From contig NZ_JBCDNA010000002.1 of NCBI RefSeq assembly GCF_038433205.1, positions 372,001 to 436,000 of the forward strand: a stretch of 64,000 nt of DNA, read 5' to 3'. The position numbers were made by a program, and so were the translations under genes. Positions 26,796 through 36,458 of the stretch are shown piece by piece. The DNA is from Lutimonas vermicola (lineage in GTDB: Bacteria > Bacteroidota > Bacteroidia > Flavobacteriales > Flavobacteriaceae). Under the pieces are notes generated by a model. The model had not been told where the DNA came from, ran no database searches, and saw only the letters and a program-made list of their open reading frames with translations. Every line of letters starts with the position of its first letter. Within the stretch, counting starts at the first letter, position 1.

Positions 26796-27605
26796 ATGTC
26801 AGTAGATAAGATCATTCAAAGCATCAGGAATAACAAACAGAATCACCTGGTTGATTTTAGGCTGAAATCAGGTACTGAAGATTTTACCAATGCCTTATTT
26901 CATATTTTATTCGATTCAAAAATTTCTGTAAGGGAAAATATTGATGACCTGGCAGATTCCTTTCGGGAAATTAGTCAAATGCTGAAAGAACAGGAGGGAC
27001 TAAGTTATGAATTGATCTGGAAAAAATTTATGGTGAGTCTTCCCGATCTTCTTCAGCAACTCAATCAGGATGCCAAATGCATCTATCTTCACGATCCAGC
27101 TGCGCGAAGCGTGGAAGAAGTTATCCTGGCTTATCCTGGCTTTTTTGCGATTGCCGTCTATCGTCTAAGCCATGAATTCCACCTGTGTCAAATGCCTTTG
27201 ATTCCAAGGATGATGAGCGAATATGCACATCGTCTTACTGGGATAGATATACATCCTGGAGCCAGCATTGGATCTCCCTTTTTCATTGACCATGGAACCG
27301 GTGTAGTTATTGGAGAAAGCGCCATTATCAAAAATAAGGTCAAAATCTATCAAGGTGTTACGCTGGGTGCTCTTCAGGTTTCCAAGAACATGAAAGATCA
27401 GAAACGACATCCAACTGTGGAGGATGACGTAACGATTTATGCCGGTGCCACCATATTGGGTGGAGAAACTGTAATTGGAAAAAACTGTACTATCGGCGGA
27501 AATGTCTGGTTGACGAATTCAGTTCCTGAAAATTCCATAGTCTACCAAAGAACCGATACCAAACTCAAATCGAAAACCAATGATGAAAACAAAAAGAATT
27601 CTTGA
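26796..27605 (+). CDS. cysE: CysE, serine O-acetyltransferase
   Basis: Acetylates serine to O-acetylserine, the substrate for cysteine synthase. It has an N-terminal helical domain (about 1-130) and a left-handed beta-helix of hexapeptide repeats (GIDIHPGASIG, FIDHGTGVVIGE with the catalytic His, VKIYQGVTLGA). Length is 269. The last 26 bp overlap cysM, which points to a coupled cysEM operon and probably a cysteine synthase complex. Confidence 0.93.
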   Translation: MSVDKIIQSIRNNKQNHLVDFRLKSGTEDFTNALFHILFDSKISVRENIDDLADSFREISQMLKEQEGLSYELIWKKFMVSLPDLLQQLNQDAKCIYLHDPAARSVEEVILAYPGFFAIAVYRLSHEFHLCQMPLIPRMMSEYAHRLTGIDIHPGASIGSPFFIDHGTGVVIGESAIIKNKVKIYQGVTLGALQVSKNMKDQKRHPTVEDDVTIYAGATILGGETVIGKNCTIGGNVWLTNSVPENSIVYQRTDTKLKSKTNDENKKNS

Positions 27606-28470
27606 TCTTATTGGAAACACGCCACTAGTTGAATCAAGCCGCCTAATTGAGAAGAAAGGCGTAAGGATACTTATGAAATTGGAAGGAAACAATCCAGGTG
27701 GAAGCGTAAAGGACCGACCGGCAATGAATATGATAAAGTCTGCCCTAGAAAGGAATGAAATTGATCAAAATAGCCGACTCATAGAGGCAACCAGTGGCAA
27801 TACCGGAATAGCCCTAGCCATGATTGCTGGTATATATAAATTAAATATGGAATTGGTAATGCCCGAGAATTCAACCAGAGAAAGGGTTCAAACAATGAGG
27901 GCCTATGGTGCCCAGGTCACTCTTACACCTGCCGGTAATGGCATTGAAGGGTCCAGAGATTATGCTGAAATGAAAGTAGCCAAAGAAGGCTTTGTCATGC
28001 TCAATCAATTTGCCAATCCTGATAACTGGAAGGCGCATTACAAAACTACAGGGCCCGAGATTTGGAGAGATACTGATCAAAGTGTTACGCATTTTGTCTC
28101 GGCTATGGGAACGACAGGAACGATTATGGGGGTCTCCACATATTTGAAAGAAATGAATCCTGATATTCAAATTATAGGGGCGCAACCCACTGACAATTCA
28201 AAAATACCCGGTATCAGAAAATGGCCTGAAGAATATCTCCCAAAAATATTCAACCGCTCTAAAGTTGACCGAATTATTGAAGTAAGTGAAGAAGAAGCGC
28301 GGGCTATGAGTATCAGGCTGGCCAAAGAGGAAGGGGTTTTTGCCGGTATGAGCAGCGGAGGCTCCGTAACCACGGCTCTTAAAATTGCCAATGAAATTGA
28401 AAAGGGCGTAATCGTCTGTATAATTTGTGACCGTGGAGATCGGTATTTATCATCAGATCTTTTTGATTAA
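27580..28470 (+). CDS. cysM: CysM-type cysteine synthase
   Basis: PLP enzyme making cysteine from O-acetylserine and sulfide (or thiosulfate for true CysM). PLP-binding Lys44 lies in GGSVKDRP, the substrate loop is EATSGNTGIALA, and the phosphate loop is GTTGTIMG. Length 296 is the CysM size (CysK is about 310-320). The start at 27580 is an ATG ATG pair; the overlap with cysE supports it. Confidence 0.92.
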   Translation: MMKTKRILDLIGNTPLVESSRLIEKKGVRILMKLEGNNPGGSVKDRPAMNMIKSALERNEIDQNSRLIEATSGNTGIALAMIAGIYKLNMELVMPENSTRERVQTMRAYGAQVTLTPAGNGIEGSRDYAEMKVAKEGFVMLNQFANPDNWKAHYKTTGPEIWRDTDQSVTHFVSAMGTTGTIMGVSTYLKEMNPDIQIIGAQPTDNSKIPGIRKWPEEYLPKIFNRSKVDRIIEVSEEEARAMSIRLAKEEGVFAGMSSGGSVTTALKIANEIEKGVIVCIICDRGDRYLSSDLFD

Positions 28471-28518
28471 AAGTGCAGGTGGATTCGGAGTTATAAAACA
28501 ACATGGCTTGCCTGTCTC

Positions 28519-30873
28519 CTACTCGATGCTGTCATTCATCGGAAGCAGCACCAATACATCTTCAGAGGCCTTGATCTCGTCCTTGTTCATCATCATTTTG
28601 ACAAATTCTCCTTTGAGGTATCTATCCGCCTGATCTTTATAATGTTTGCTGAATACATTTCCTGACTGTCCTGTCGGTAAAATAGCCCTGGCATTTTCAA
28701 CATCACTAAAATCAATGATGCGTCTTGTTGACGGACCCGCTTTAACGTTGTAATTTCCAGTTGGATTCAATTTAAATAATTGATTATTGATTACTTCAAT
28801 ACCTCCATTGGTAGAGAAAGGCCCTACATTAAAAAAACCTCTTAACATTCCATTCTTATCAAAAGCATGCTTATGGCTCACGCTTAGGGCATCAGACCAC
28901 TTCCAGTCATCCGGATCATTACCGAATTGAGATTCAAGTGCTGTAATCGTTTGATGGAAGGAGCGTGTAATGATTTCATCTTTTAATTCTTTTATCTCCT
29001 TCGTATTCACGTCATCCCACCAAACGGATTTGTTCAGTTTTATTTGTTTGGCAATTTGCCTTTTGTATAAATGTGTCTCTAAAAACTGCTCAAAAAGCTC
29101 GTCTCCCATTTCATCTTCAAAGGTGTTTTTAAAAAACAGGTAAACGAATTTGAAATAAATGGTAGGTGCCGAAAGGTCGGATATGTAATCGCCTTTCCAG
29201 TCCTTCAAAATTTTTAGTGCCTCTTTTTCATTTTTATTCAGGTTTACGGTGGAAACGTTGTTCAATATGATTTTCACCAGCTCCGGTGTCACTGAAGACT
29301 CTACATCAATGATCATTGATGCTACATCATTTGCCGATAATTTATCTGAAGACTCTATTAAGTTTACTATTCTTTTTGCCCGATCCTGAGGAAGATAATA
29401 GCCGGGGTATAGTTTGCCGTTAACCTCTTCAGGCTGGTTATTCGCAGAGTATACATAATGCCATGATGGATTGATCGCATGCGGGTTATCCTCAAAATCA
29501 ATATAACTCACTTGATCGTCAACACCATTGGCACCGTCAAGAATAAACTTTGAATGCACTCCTTCTGCCCGTTCATATAATTTAGCTGCAGCAAACCAGG
29601 CAATATTGCCTCGTGCATCCCCATACATAATGTTTAAACCAGGAGCCACTATTTTAGAAACTCCATCCTTGAATTCCTGTAAAGATCCTGAATGAGAAAT
29701 CGCATAAGAAGCTTGGAGCATTTCGTTGTCAAATTTCGTATAAATCCAATCCATGGCTATTTTATCAGCTCCATCTATTGTTTCTATCAGGTCATTCATT
29801 AGGGGGCCGTGAATGCCCGTTTTTACTTCAAATTGAATGTCCTCCTCATTTTTAACTTTAATAATTTCTTGCCTGATAGCATATTTTTGATCGTCTGTTT
29901 CAGCGTAAAAATCAATATCATCATTCTCTAACATCGTCAAACCATAAGCATAGTCATAATTATGACCCAATAAAGGAAAAGGGCTCAAGGCAAGGTTGAA
30001 ACCGTACATTTCATGCTCCGGGGTAATCAAATGAGCCTGGTACCAAACAGAGGGTTGTGAAAATCCTATATGCGGGTCATTGGCAAATATGACTTTGTTG
30101 TTTTCAGTTCTCTGGGGCCCTACCACCCAACTATTGCTTCCAATAAAAGGTGGAACCGGCAAACCTTCCATCAGTTTTGAAACTTCTGTTCCAATATTAC
30201 CTGCCATCCTCTTCATACCGCGAGAGTTTCTAATGAGTGTGGTTCTCGGACTAATATCTATATCCAGATCAAGAAGGTATTGATTCCCTAAAAAATCTTT
30301 CAAATCTGTTAAAAAAGGGTCAGTCTTATGTGCTTGAGCAAAACTAAAACTCATATAGCCGTAAACATTATAAATGTCCTTTAATGAATAATGCTCCTTA
30401 TCTATTCCAAGCAGCTTGAATTCAATAGGTGTCTTCCCTTCATCTATAAAATGATTTATTCCATCCAAATAGGCCTTTGCCAGTAAAAAGTGCGGCGAGT
30501 TTGTGTCAAGGCCCTGTATAGTCCTATCTGCAGCTGCATCGATACCTAAACCTCTAAAAAGTTTGTCGGTTTTCACCAACTCAGAACCAAATATTTCAGC
30601 TAACCTTCCGGCAGCAACCCGTCTGATCAATTCCATTTGCCAAAGACGGTCTTGAGCGTGAACATAACCTAAAGCCCTATATGCATCGGCTTCATTATCA
30701 GCAAAAATATGTGGGATGCCATAGTCGTCAAAATAAATACTGACTGCTTTATCAAGCGTATTCATTGAAACAGTGCCCTTATAATCGGGCTTATTATTCT
30801 GTATGTATACGTAAGATACGACTCCTAATAGAAGTAGTAATGCTATCACGAAATAGCCTATTTTTTTTAACAT
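28519..30873 (-). CDS. Penicillin acylase-family (peptidase S45) N-terminal nucleophile hydrolase
   Basis: An N-terminal membrane anchor or signal (residues 4-24) leads to an alpha chain, then the autoprocessing site: Ser246 in FIG-SNSWVVG would become the N-terminal nucleophile of the beta chain. Other family motifs are HAQDRLWQME (about 72-81) and NDPHIGFSQPSVWY. Length 784 is normal. Members cleave amide bonds of beta-lactams, acyl-homoserine lactones or other acyl-amides outside the cytoplasm; the natural substrate here is unknown. Monocistronic, convergent with cysM. Confidence 0.9.
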   Translation of the reverse strand: MLKKIGYFVIALLLLLGVVSYVYIQNNKPDYKGTVSMNTLDKAVSIYFDDYGIPHIFADNEADAYRALGYVHAQDRLWQMELIRRVAAGRLAEIFGSELVKTDKLFRGLGIDAAADRTIQGLDTNSPHFLLAKAYLDGINHFIDEGKTPIEFKLLGIDKEHYSLKDIYNVYGYMSFSFAQAHKTDPFLTDLKDFLGNQYLLDLDIDISPRTTLIRNSRGMKRMAGNIGTEVSKLMEGLPVPPFIGSNSWVVGPQRTENNKVIFANDPHIGFSQPSVWYQAHLITPEHEMYGFNLALSPFPLLGHNYDYAYGLTMLENDDIDFYAETDDQKYAIRQEIIKVKNEEDIQFEVKTGIHGPLMNDLIETIDGADKIAMDWIYTKFDNEMLQASYAISHSGSLQEFKDGVSKIVAPGLNIMYGDARGNIAWFAAAKLYERAEGVHSKFILDGANGVDDQVSYIDFEDNPHAINPSWHYVYSANNQPEEVNGKLYPGYYLPQDRAKRIVNLIESSDKLSANDVASMIIDVESSVTPELVKIILNNVSTVNLNKNEKEALKILKDWKGDYISDLSAPTIYFKFVYLFFKNTFEDEMGDELFEQFLETHLYKRQIAKQIKLNKSVWWDDVNTKEIKELKDEIITRSFHQTITALESQFGNDPDDWKWSDALSVSHKHAFDKNGMLRGFFNVGPFSTNGGIEVINNQLFKLNPTGNYNVKAGPSTRRIIDFSDVENARAILPTGQSGNVFSKHYKDQADRYLKGEFVKMMMNKDEIKASEDVLVLLPMNDSIE

Positions 30874-30899
30874 GACCAGACCTTGTTTTGATTAAAGGT

Positions 30900-30926
30900 A
30901 AAAAAAAACCCCAATAAAATTGAGGT
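30900..30926 (-). terminator. Intrinsic terminator after coxA
   Basis: Minus-strand stem ACCTCAAT / ATTGGGGT (one G-T pair) with a TTT loop, followed by eight T. It lies about 35 bp after the coxA stop and closes the coxBA unit. Confidence 0.8.
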
Positions 30927-30960
30927 CTAAAAATATGATTTTTTTAATTAGTAGTAGCTT

Positions 30961-32733
30961 TTAAAACTCTTCTTCACCTTCTCTCATCGGTACGTTCTGA
31001 GGTGTAAAATCCTGACCTCCCCATAAGTCACCATTATCGTCGGTCTTACTGTAATCATAGGCCCAGCGATATACTTCAGGAATTTCTCCGGGCCAGTTAC
31101 CGTGCATATGCTCTACCGGAGTAGTCCATTCCAGAGAATTGCCTTTCCAAGGGTTCCGAACGGCTTTCTTTCCTTTGCCAATGCTAAAGAAGAAATTCGC
31201 AAGGAAGATCAATTGAGCCAGACCTCCAATAAGGGCAAAAACCGTGATTACTTTATTGATGTGAAGTAAATCTTCAAACATCGGAAATGCCGAGTTACTG
31301 TAATATCTTCGAGGAAGTCCTGCCAACCCGATAAAATGCATTGGGAAAAACACCCCATATGCCGAAATAGCTGTAATCCAGAAATGAAGGTATCCCATAT
31401 CTTTATTCATCATCTTACCATACATTTTCGGGAACCAGTGATACACACCCGCAAACATCCCGAACAAAGCAGAAATACCCATCACAAGATGAAAATGAGC
31501 TACCACAAACATGGTGTCGTGAACGTTAATATCAAGTGCACTATCCCCCAGAATCAAACCTGTAAGCCCTCCTGTGATAAAAGTAGAAACCATACCTATA
31601 GAAAAAAGCATGGCAGGATTCAACTGCAAATTACCCTTCCAAAGTGTAGTGATATAGTTAAAGGCCTTGACAGCCGAAGGAATTGCAATAAGTAAAGTCG
31701 TAAACGTAAATACTGATCCGAGGAACGGATTCATTCCTGTAACAAACATGTGGTGTCCCCAAACAACGGTCGATAAAAACGCAATGGCCATGATCGAACC
31801 AATCATTGCACGGTAACCAAAAATTGGTTTACGCGCGTTGGTCGAGATTACTTCAGAGGTAATACCCAGTGCCGGTAAGAGAATGATATAAACTTCGGGA
31901 TGCCCCAGAAACCAAAATAAATGTTCAAAAAGAATTGGAGATCCTCCTTTATAATGCAACACTTCCCCTTGAATAAAAATATCCGATAAATAGAAAGATG
32001 TTCCAAAACTACGGTCAAAAATCAACAATAAGGCCGCTGACAACAATACCGGGAACGAGATTACTCCAATAATAGCCGTAATAAAGAAGGCCCAAATGGT
32101 CAAAGGCAATCGTGTCATCTTCATCCCTTTTGTACGAAGGTTTAAAACTGTTACGATATAATTCAATGATCCCATTAGGGATGAAGCAATAAAGATTGCC
32201 ATAGACACCAACCAAAGGGTCATTCCAAGGCCAGATCCTGACATAGCCTGCGGAAGGGCACTCAAAGGCGGATAAATGGTCCATCCTGCAGAAGCCATTC
32301 CTGTATGAACAAAGATCGAAAGAAACATGATCAAACTTGAAAGGAAGAACAACCAATAAGAAATCATGTTTAAAAATCCTGAGGCCATATCCCTTGCACC
32401 GATCTGTAAAGGGATCAAAAGGTTACTGAAAGTACCACTCAACCCTGCCGTAAGCACAAAAAATACCATAATGGTACCATGAATGGTCACAAGCCCCATA
32501 TACATGTCCGGGGTCATCTGCCCGCCTTCTCCTCCTTTTCCAAGGAATGCCTCAATAATGCTAAAACTTTGGTCCGGATAGGCTAGTTGCAAACGAAACA
32601 ACATAGACATAAACACTCCTATAACCCCCATAAACATACCTGTAATAAGGTATTGTTTTGCGATCATTTTATGATCCTGGCTAAAAATATACTTGGTTAT
32701 AAATGTTTCTTTATGATGGTGATGATCTGACAT
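30961..32733 (-). CDS. coxA: Cytochrome c oxidase subunit I (aa3 type)
   Basis: Inner-membrane catalytic subunit carrying heme a and the heme a3-CuB centre; reduces O2 and pumps protons. It has at least 12 hydrophobic helices, the GHPEVYIILLPALG motif (CuB His, cross-linked Tyr and the D-channel-type Glu), HHMFVTGM, and the late HFHLVMG heme-ligand region. Length is 590. The N-terminus has a short histidine cluster (HHHHK). It follows coxB by 29 bp. Confidence 0.97.
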   Translation of the reverse strand: MSDHHHHKETFITKYIFSQDHKMIAKQYLITGMFMGVIGVFMSMLFRLQLAYPDQSFSIIEAFLGKGGEGGQMTPDMYMGLVTIHGTIMVFFVLTAGLSGTFSNLLIPLQIGARDMASGFLNMISYWLFFLSSLIMFLSIFVHTGMASAGWTIYPPLSALPQAMSGSGLGMTLWLVSMAIFIASSLMGSLNYIVTVLNLRTKGMKMTRLPLTIWAFFITAIIGVISFPVLLSAALLLIFDRSFGTSFYLSDIFIQGEVLHYKGGSPILFEHLFWFLGHPEVYIILLPALGITSEVISTNARKPIFGYRAMIGSIMAIAFLSTVVWGHHMFVTGMNPFLGSVFTFTTLLIAIPSAVKAFNYITTLWKGNLQLNPAMLFSIGMVSTFITGGLTGLILGDSALDINVHDTMFVVAHFHLVMGISALFGMFAGVYHWFPKMYGKMMNKDMGYLHFWITAISAYGVFFPMHFIGLAGLPRRYYSNSAFPMFEDLLHINKVITVFALIGGLAQLIFLANFFFSIGKGKKAVRNPWKGNSLEWTTPVEHMHGNWPGEIPEVYRWAYDYSKTDDNGDLWGGQDFTPQNVPMREGEEEF

Positions 32734-32762
32734 TTTGCTTAAATAAGTTTTTCGATTAGTTC

Positions 32763-33785
32763 TTAGTTATTGATAACCTCGGTTAACGTTTTTTGCTCTT
32801 TTAACCATTTATTGAAATCATCCTCTTCCTGAACAACTACTTTCATCTGCATGTTGTAATGAGAGGCTCCACAAATTTTATTACAGAGCAATAAATAATC
32901 AAATTCAACAGTTTCTTCGTTACCATTAGCAAGTCTCAACTCATTAATAGCGTCAAATTTTGCCTTTGTATCCTCGTCAAGTCTCATTTCTTCAGTAGTT
33001 ACCGTTGGCGTAAATCCAAAGGAAGTCGTCATACCGGGAACACAATTGATCTGTGCTCTAAAATGAGGCATATAAGCTGAATGAAGTACGTCCTGAGATC
33101 TGAATTTAAAAATTACCTTTCTTCCCTTGGGTAAGTGTAATTCCCTTACAGGGATATCATCGGCAGCATTCTTGTCTGTCATATCAACTCCCATGGTGTT
33201 GATACCTTTGATAAAATTTACATGCCCTACACCCAATTCATTGTCTTCCCCCGCATATCTTGCTTCCCATTGAAATTGCTTGGCATAGACCTCGATGATC
33301 AAGGGATTTTCTGCCTGAGAAAGATCCTGTACATTATTCCATGTCCATAGACCGTAGATAATCAATACTGACAAGACTATTGTTGGAGCAACCGTCCACC
33401 ACATTTCAAGTTTATGGCTATCTGCGTAGAATAAGGCTTTACGTCCCTTAATGCCTCGGTATTTAAACGTAAAGTAGTAAATGAGGAACTGAGTGATAAA
33501 CTGAACCACAATGATCAAACCCATCGTTATGACGAACAACCTGTCAATATCCTCACCTTCAAGGGAAGCTGACATTCGAGGCAGTAAAACAACCCTGCCC
33601 TGAATCATAGAATAGACCATTAATCCGTAAATAAAAGCTCCTAAACCTAACATCAACCATCCATTGATGTTGTTCTCCTTTTCTGTTGCTACCTGATCCT
33701 TCTTTGTTAATCCTAATAATTTAAAAAACTGCCAAAAAGCCGTTGCAATTACAAAAAATATAAGAATATAAAATAGTGCTTTCAT
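32763..33785 (-). CDS. coxB: Cytochrome c oxidase subunit II
   Basis: Carries the CuA electron-entry site. It has three hydrophobic segments near residues 1-20, 45-65 and 85-108, then a periplasmic cupredoxin domain. The CuA loop reads CNKICGASHYNM (Cys-x3-Cys-x3-His-x2-Met). The position after the first Cys pair residue usually holds Glu but here is Lys; the ligand there is a backbone carbonyl, so copper binding should remain. ATG at 33785 is used rather than the adjacent TTG at 33788. First gene of the coxBA unit, with a promoter and FNR-like box upstream. Confidence 0.96.
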   Translation of the reverse strand: MKALFYILIFFVIATAFWQFFKLLGLTKKDQVATEKENNINGWLMLGLGAFIYGLMVYSMIQGRVVLLPRMSASLEGEDIDRLFVITMGLIIVVQFITQFLIYYFTFKYRGIKGRKALFYADSHKLEMWWTVAPTIVLSVLIIYGLWTWNNVQDLSQAENPLIIEVYAKQFQWEARYAGEDNELGVGHVNFIKGINTMGVDMTDKNAADDIPVRELHLPKGRKVIFKFRSQDVLHSAYMPHFRAQINCVPGMTTSFGFTPTVTTEEMRLDEDTKAKFDAINELRLANGNEETVEFDYLLLCNKICGASHYNMQMKVVVQEEDDFNKWLKEQKTLTEVINN

Positions 33786-33823
33786 CAATGATATATAAGT
33801 TTATAAGCGGATTTTCTGTGCCG

Positions 33824-33831
33824 CAAATATA
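33824..33831 (-). promoter_or_regulatory. coxBA promoter, -7 box
   Basis: TATATTTG on the minus strand matches TAnnTTTG exactly, 38 bp ahead of the coxB ATG. No good -33 box is present; a TGAT-N4-ATCA palindrome lies about 34 bp upstream, near -40 from the expected start point, where a class II activator would bind. Confidence 0.5.
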
Positions 33832-33851
33832 AAGAAAAATATTAATTTTCA

Positions 33852-33863
33852 TGATTTATATCA
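33852..33863 (-). promoter_or_regulatory. FNR/CRP-like palindrome upstream of coxBA
   Basis: TGAT-TTAT-ATCA, matching the core of the FNR consensus TTGAT-N4-ATCAA except for the outermost base. It is centred about 40 bp upstream of the predicted coxB transcription start. A second copy of the same design precedes actA. Confidence 0.45.
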
Positions 33864-33904
33864 GCTTTAAGCCAAAAAAAAATCAATAAATTATCCGGGT
33901 ACAA

Positions 33905-33936
33905 AAAAAGGTTGTCTAAACATAGACAACCTTTTA
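33905..33936 (-). terminator. Intrinsic terminator after actF
   Basis: Perfect 11-bp inverted repeat AAGGTTGTCTA / TAGACAACCTT (33908-33918 and 33923-33933) with a four-base loop and flanking A/T runs, 20 bp after the actF stop. It ends the alternative complex III operon and separates it from coxBA. Confidence 0.88.
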
Positions 33937-33953
33937 TTATTTAAGCAGTTACT

Positions 33954-35300
33954 CTAATAGTGATAAATCTCGCTTTCCTTAATAAAAGGGTTGCCTTTTG
34001 CAAGCAATGGAGCCTTCGAAATCGCTGTAAAAACAACATAAATAAAAAGGCCAAGGAAAAAAGCAAGAGAGCCCAATTCGGGTATTCCGATACTCCAACT
34101 GTCACCTACAGTAGCCGGTGAAATCAATTGAAAAATATCAATATAATGTCCTGTTAAGATCACCAATCCAGCCGCAACCACAAACCAAGGGATTCTTTTA
34201 TAATCACTGTTCATAAGAATCAGGATGGGGAATACAAAGTTCATCACGAGCATAGATATAAAGGGTAACTGGTACGAACCAATCAATCTTGGGTAAAAAT
34301 ACGCAGCCTCTTCAGGAATGTTAGCATACCACTGTAACATAAACTGGTCAAAAAAGAAATAAGTCCAGAAAATACTGAATCCAAACATATATTTGGCCAG
34401 GTCATGGATATGACTGTCGTTTACAAATGGCAGTACGCCTTTGCCTTTTAAATAGATCGTTACAAGGGCAATGGTCGTGATAGCAGACACAAGAACACTC
34501 GCAAATACGTAGAATGAATACAATTGGCTGTACCAATGCGGATCCAGTGACATCAACCAGTCGAATGACATAAATAATTCGAATATTCCAAATACTACGA
34601 TAAATGCAACTGAAAGGTTAAAGTTCTTTTTATAAATCCTTATGTCACCAGATTCATCAAGTGCCAAAGAATTTCTTCTCAACATAAACATGAAGATATT
34701 GTACACAAACAGATAGATAAAACTTCTTATCAACCATCCCGGGGTATTTAACCACCAACTTTTACCAGCGATAATAGCATCATAATTTTCGCTAGTAACG
34801 TCAAAAGTACCTTCTGCCATCCACACATAAATGTGATTCATATGAAATGCCGACAACAAAAGAAAAACAAACAATAATATCGATCCGGGCAGAATAAAAG
34901 CCGAAATACCTTCCATGATCCTAAAAAGCACGATTGACCAACCGGCCTGAGCAGCCCATTGTATAGCATAAAAAACGAGTACACAAACTGAAATCATCAA
35001 AAAGAAGAACGCCGATATAAAAAATGCGGCCCATGGTCTGTTTTGACCTTGATGAAGAAGATGCTCCAAATGATTTTGTGCCTCATCTGAGTCATGCGCT
35101 TCCTCCTTGGCGTCATCATGTGCACTTGCCTCAGCCTGAACAGCTTCATCTCCATGATGCCCTTCTTCACTATGAGCCAAAGCCTGCTCAATATCCTGAG
35201 TGGTTTTTGGGGCAGTAAAAAACCCGTAACCAATGCTCAAAGCACCGATGATCATTAGCACAAGTGAAACCGTTTTTATTTTACCTGAAAATGTATACAT
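33954..35300 (-). CDS. actF: ActF, quinone-binding membrane subunit of alternative complex III
   Basis: Multi-helix inner-membrane protein of the NrfD-like group: about ten hydrophobic segments over 448 residues. After the first helix (residues 10-28) comes an unusual His/Glu/Asp-rich stretch (about 40-85: EEGHHGD, HDDAKEEAHD) exposed outside the bilayer. Paralog of ActC. In the known complex it helps hold the quinol-binding core. Last gene of the act operon, ended by a strong terminator. Confidence 0.9.
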   Translation of the reverse strand: MYTFSGKIKTVSLVLMIIGALSIGYGFFTAPKTTQDIEQALAHSEEGHHGDEAVQAEASAHDDAKEEAHDSDEAQNHLEHLLHQGQNRPWAAFFISAFFFLMISVCVLVFYAIQWAAQAGWSIVLFRIMEGISAFILPGSILLFVFLLLSAFHMNHIYVWMAEGTFDVTSENYDAIIAGKSWWLNTPGWLIRSFIYLFVYNIFMFMLRRNSLALDESGDIRIYKKNFNLSVAFIVVFGIFELFMSFDWLMSLDPHWYSQLYSFYVFASVLVSAITTIALVTIYLKGKGVLPFVNDSHIHDLAKYMFGFSIFWTYFFFDQFMLQWYANIPEEAAYFYPRLIGSYQLPFISMLVMNFVFPILILMNSDYKRIPWFVVAAGLVILTGHYIDIFQLISPATVGDSWSIGIPELGSLAFFLGLFIYVVFTAISKAPLLAKGNPFIKESEIYHY

Positions 35301-35332
35301 TATATTCTGTATTTATTTTTTACTTAATTATT

Positions 35333-35896
35333 TTATTTCAAAAGATCCGCTCTTAACAGCTCGACGTAATGAACCACATTCCATCGCTCCTCTTCAGTTA
35401 ATTGCGAAGCATGAGATCCCATAAGATTTCTTCCATGCATGATCACATGATAAATACTTCCTTGAGTGATATCTCTGTCTTTGTAATTGGGAACACCTAA
35501 AAATTTCTCGTTTTTAACCAGTGTACCCATACCGTCACCCTTATCACCGTGGCAAGAAGAACAGTAAATCTGGTAGGTAACTTTTCCCTTTTCAAGAACT
35601 GATTCGTCAACCTTAAAAGGCGATGTCAATGAATCTTTTGCCATCTGATATCCGGCCTCAGAATCAGGATAATCGTAAACTGTTGCCCCCCGTGCAATGC
35701 TTCCTTCTACAGGTAACTGAGCATTAATTTTATTTTCGAAAAAAGGATTTTCACCGTAGGTTTCATACGAAACAGGAACGTACATATCTGTATCTCCCAT
35801 ATATTGAACGCTTCTTTCAGTAGGTCTTCCATCACTACATGAAACAAGCAATACCATCATTAAACCTGTAAATGCAATATTGAATATATTCTTCAT
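35333..35896 (-). CDS. actE: ActE, monoheme cytochrome c subunit of alternative complex III (lipoprotein)
   Basis: A signal peptide with a lipobox (LLVS-C20) anchors it to the periplasmic face. One c-type heme site CSSCH lies near residue 115, with a likely distal Met in NLMGSHAS. It carries electrons from the complex towards the oxidase. The ATG at 35896 (MKNIFN) gives the proper signal peptide, whereas the longer frame to 35923 would overlap actD. 187 residues. Confidence 0.93.
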   Translation of the reverse strand: MKNIFNIAFTGLMMVLLVSCSDGRPTERSVQYMGDTDMYVPVSYETYGENPFFENKINAQLPVEGSIARGATVYDYPDSEAGYQMAKDSLTSPFKVDESVLEKGKVTYQIYCSSCHGDKGDGMGTLVKNEKFLGVPNYKDRDITQGSIYHVIMHGRNLMGSHASQLTEEERWNVVHYVELLRADLLK

Positions 35897-35906
35897 TATT
35901 AATCTT

Positions 35907-36431
35907 TTAGTGCTTATCAACAATTTTAGTTTCAGTGGCTCCTGTTTTGGTCAAAAATGCTTCCAGTTCCTTTGCATCACCTGTTACAGGAACCTCCATT
36001 AAGAATTTATCATCCGTGGTTCGCGGATCAGGATTCGACGCCTTGACAAAAGGCCCAATCTTACTTCTCATATAGAAAGTAATCACCATCAAATGTGCAG
36101 CAAAGAAGACGGTCAATTCAAACATAATTGGCACAAATGCCGGCATGTTCTCTGCGTAACTAAAACTTGGTTTTCCACCAATATTCTGGGGCCAGTCTTC
36201 AATCATCATATAGTTCATCATCCAGACTGCAAATCCAAGACCAGTGATTCCGTAAAGAAAAGCTGTGATTGCAATTCGCGTATTGGCTATCCCCATGGCT
36301 TTTTCCAGGCCGTGAACCGGAAACGGCGTGTAAACTTCATCAATATGATGATTAGCTTCACGAACCTCTTTAACTGCCTTTAACAGAACATCGTCATCGT
36401 CGTATATCGCATGTATAACTTTATCGCTCAT
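35907..36431 (-). CDS. actD: ActD, membrane subunit of alternative complex III (DUF3341)
   Basis: 174 residues: a cytoplasmic N-terminal domain (about 1-55, includes PFPVHGLEKAMG) followed by two membrane helices (about 58-80 and 100-122), the usual DUF3341/ActD layout. It sits between actC and actE as in other ACIII operons. It has no cofactor; its structural role is known from ACIII structures. Confidence 0.92.
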   Translation of the reverse strand: MSDKVIHAIYDDDDVLLKAVKEVREANHHIDEVYTPFPVHGLEKAMGIANTRIAITAFLYGITGLGFAVWMMNYMMIEDWPQNIGGKPSFSYAENMPAFVPIMFELTVFFAAHLMVITFYMRSKIGPFVKASNPDPRTTDDKFLMEVPVTGDAKELEAFLTKTGATETKIVDKH

Positions 36432-36458
36432 CTTTTTTTATTTTATCAATTGTATCTT

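Noticed and set aside
28471..28518. Gap between the convergent cysM and acylase genes checked for a bidirectional terminator
   Set aside because: No inverted repeat with T runs was found.
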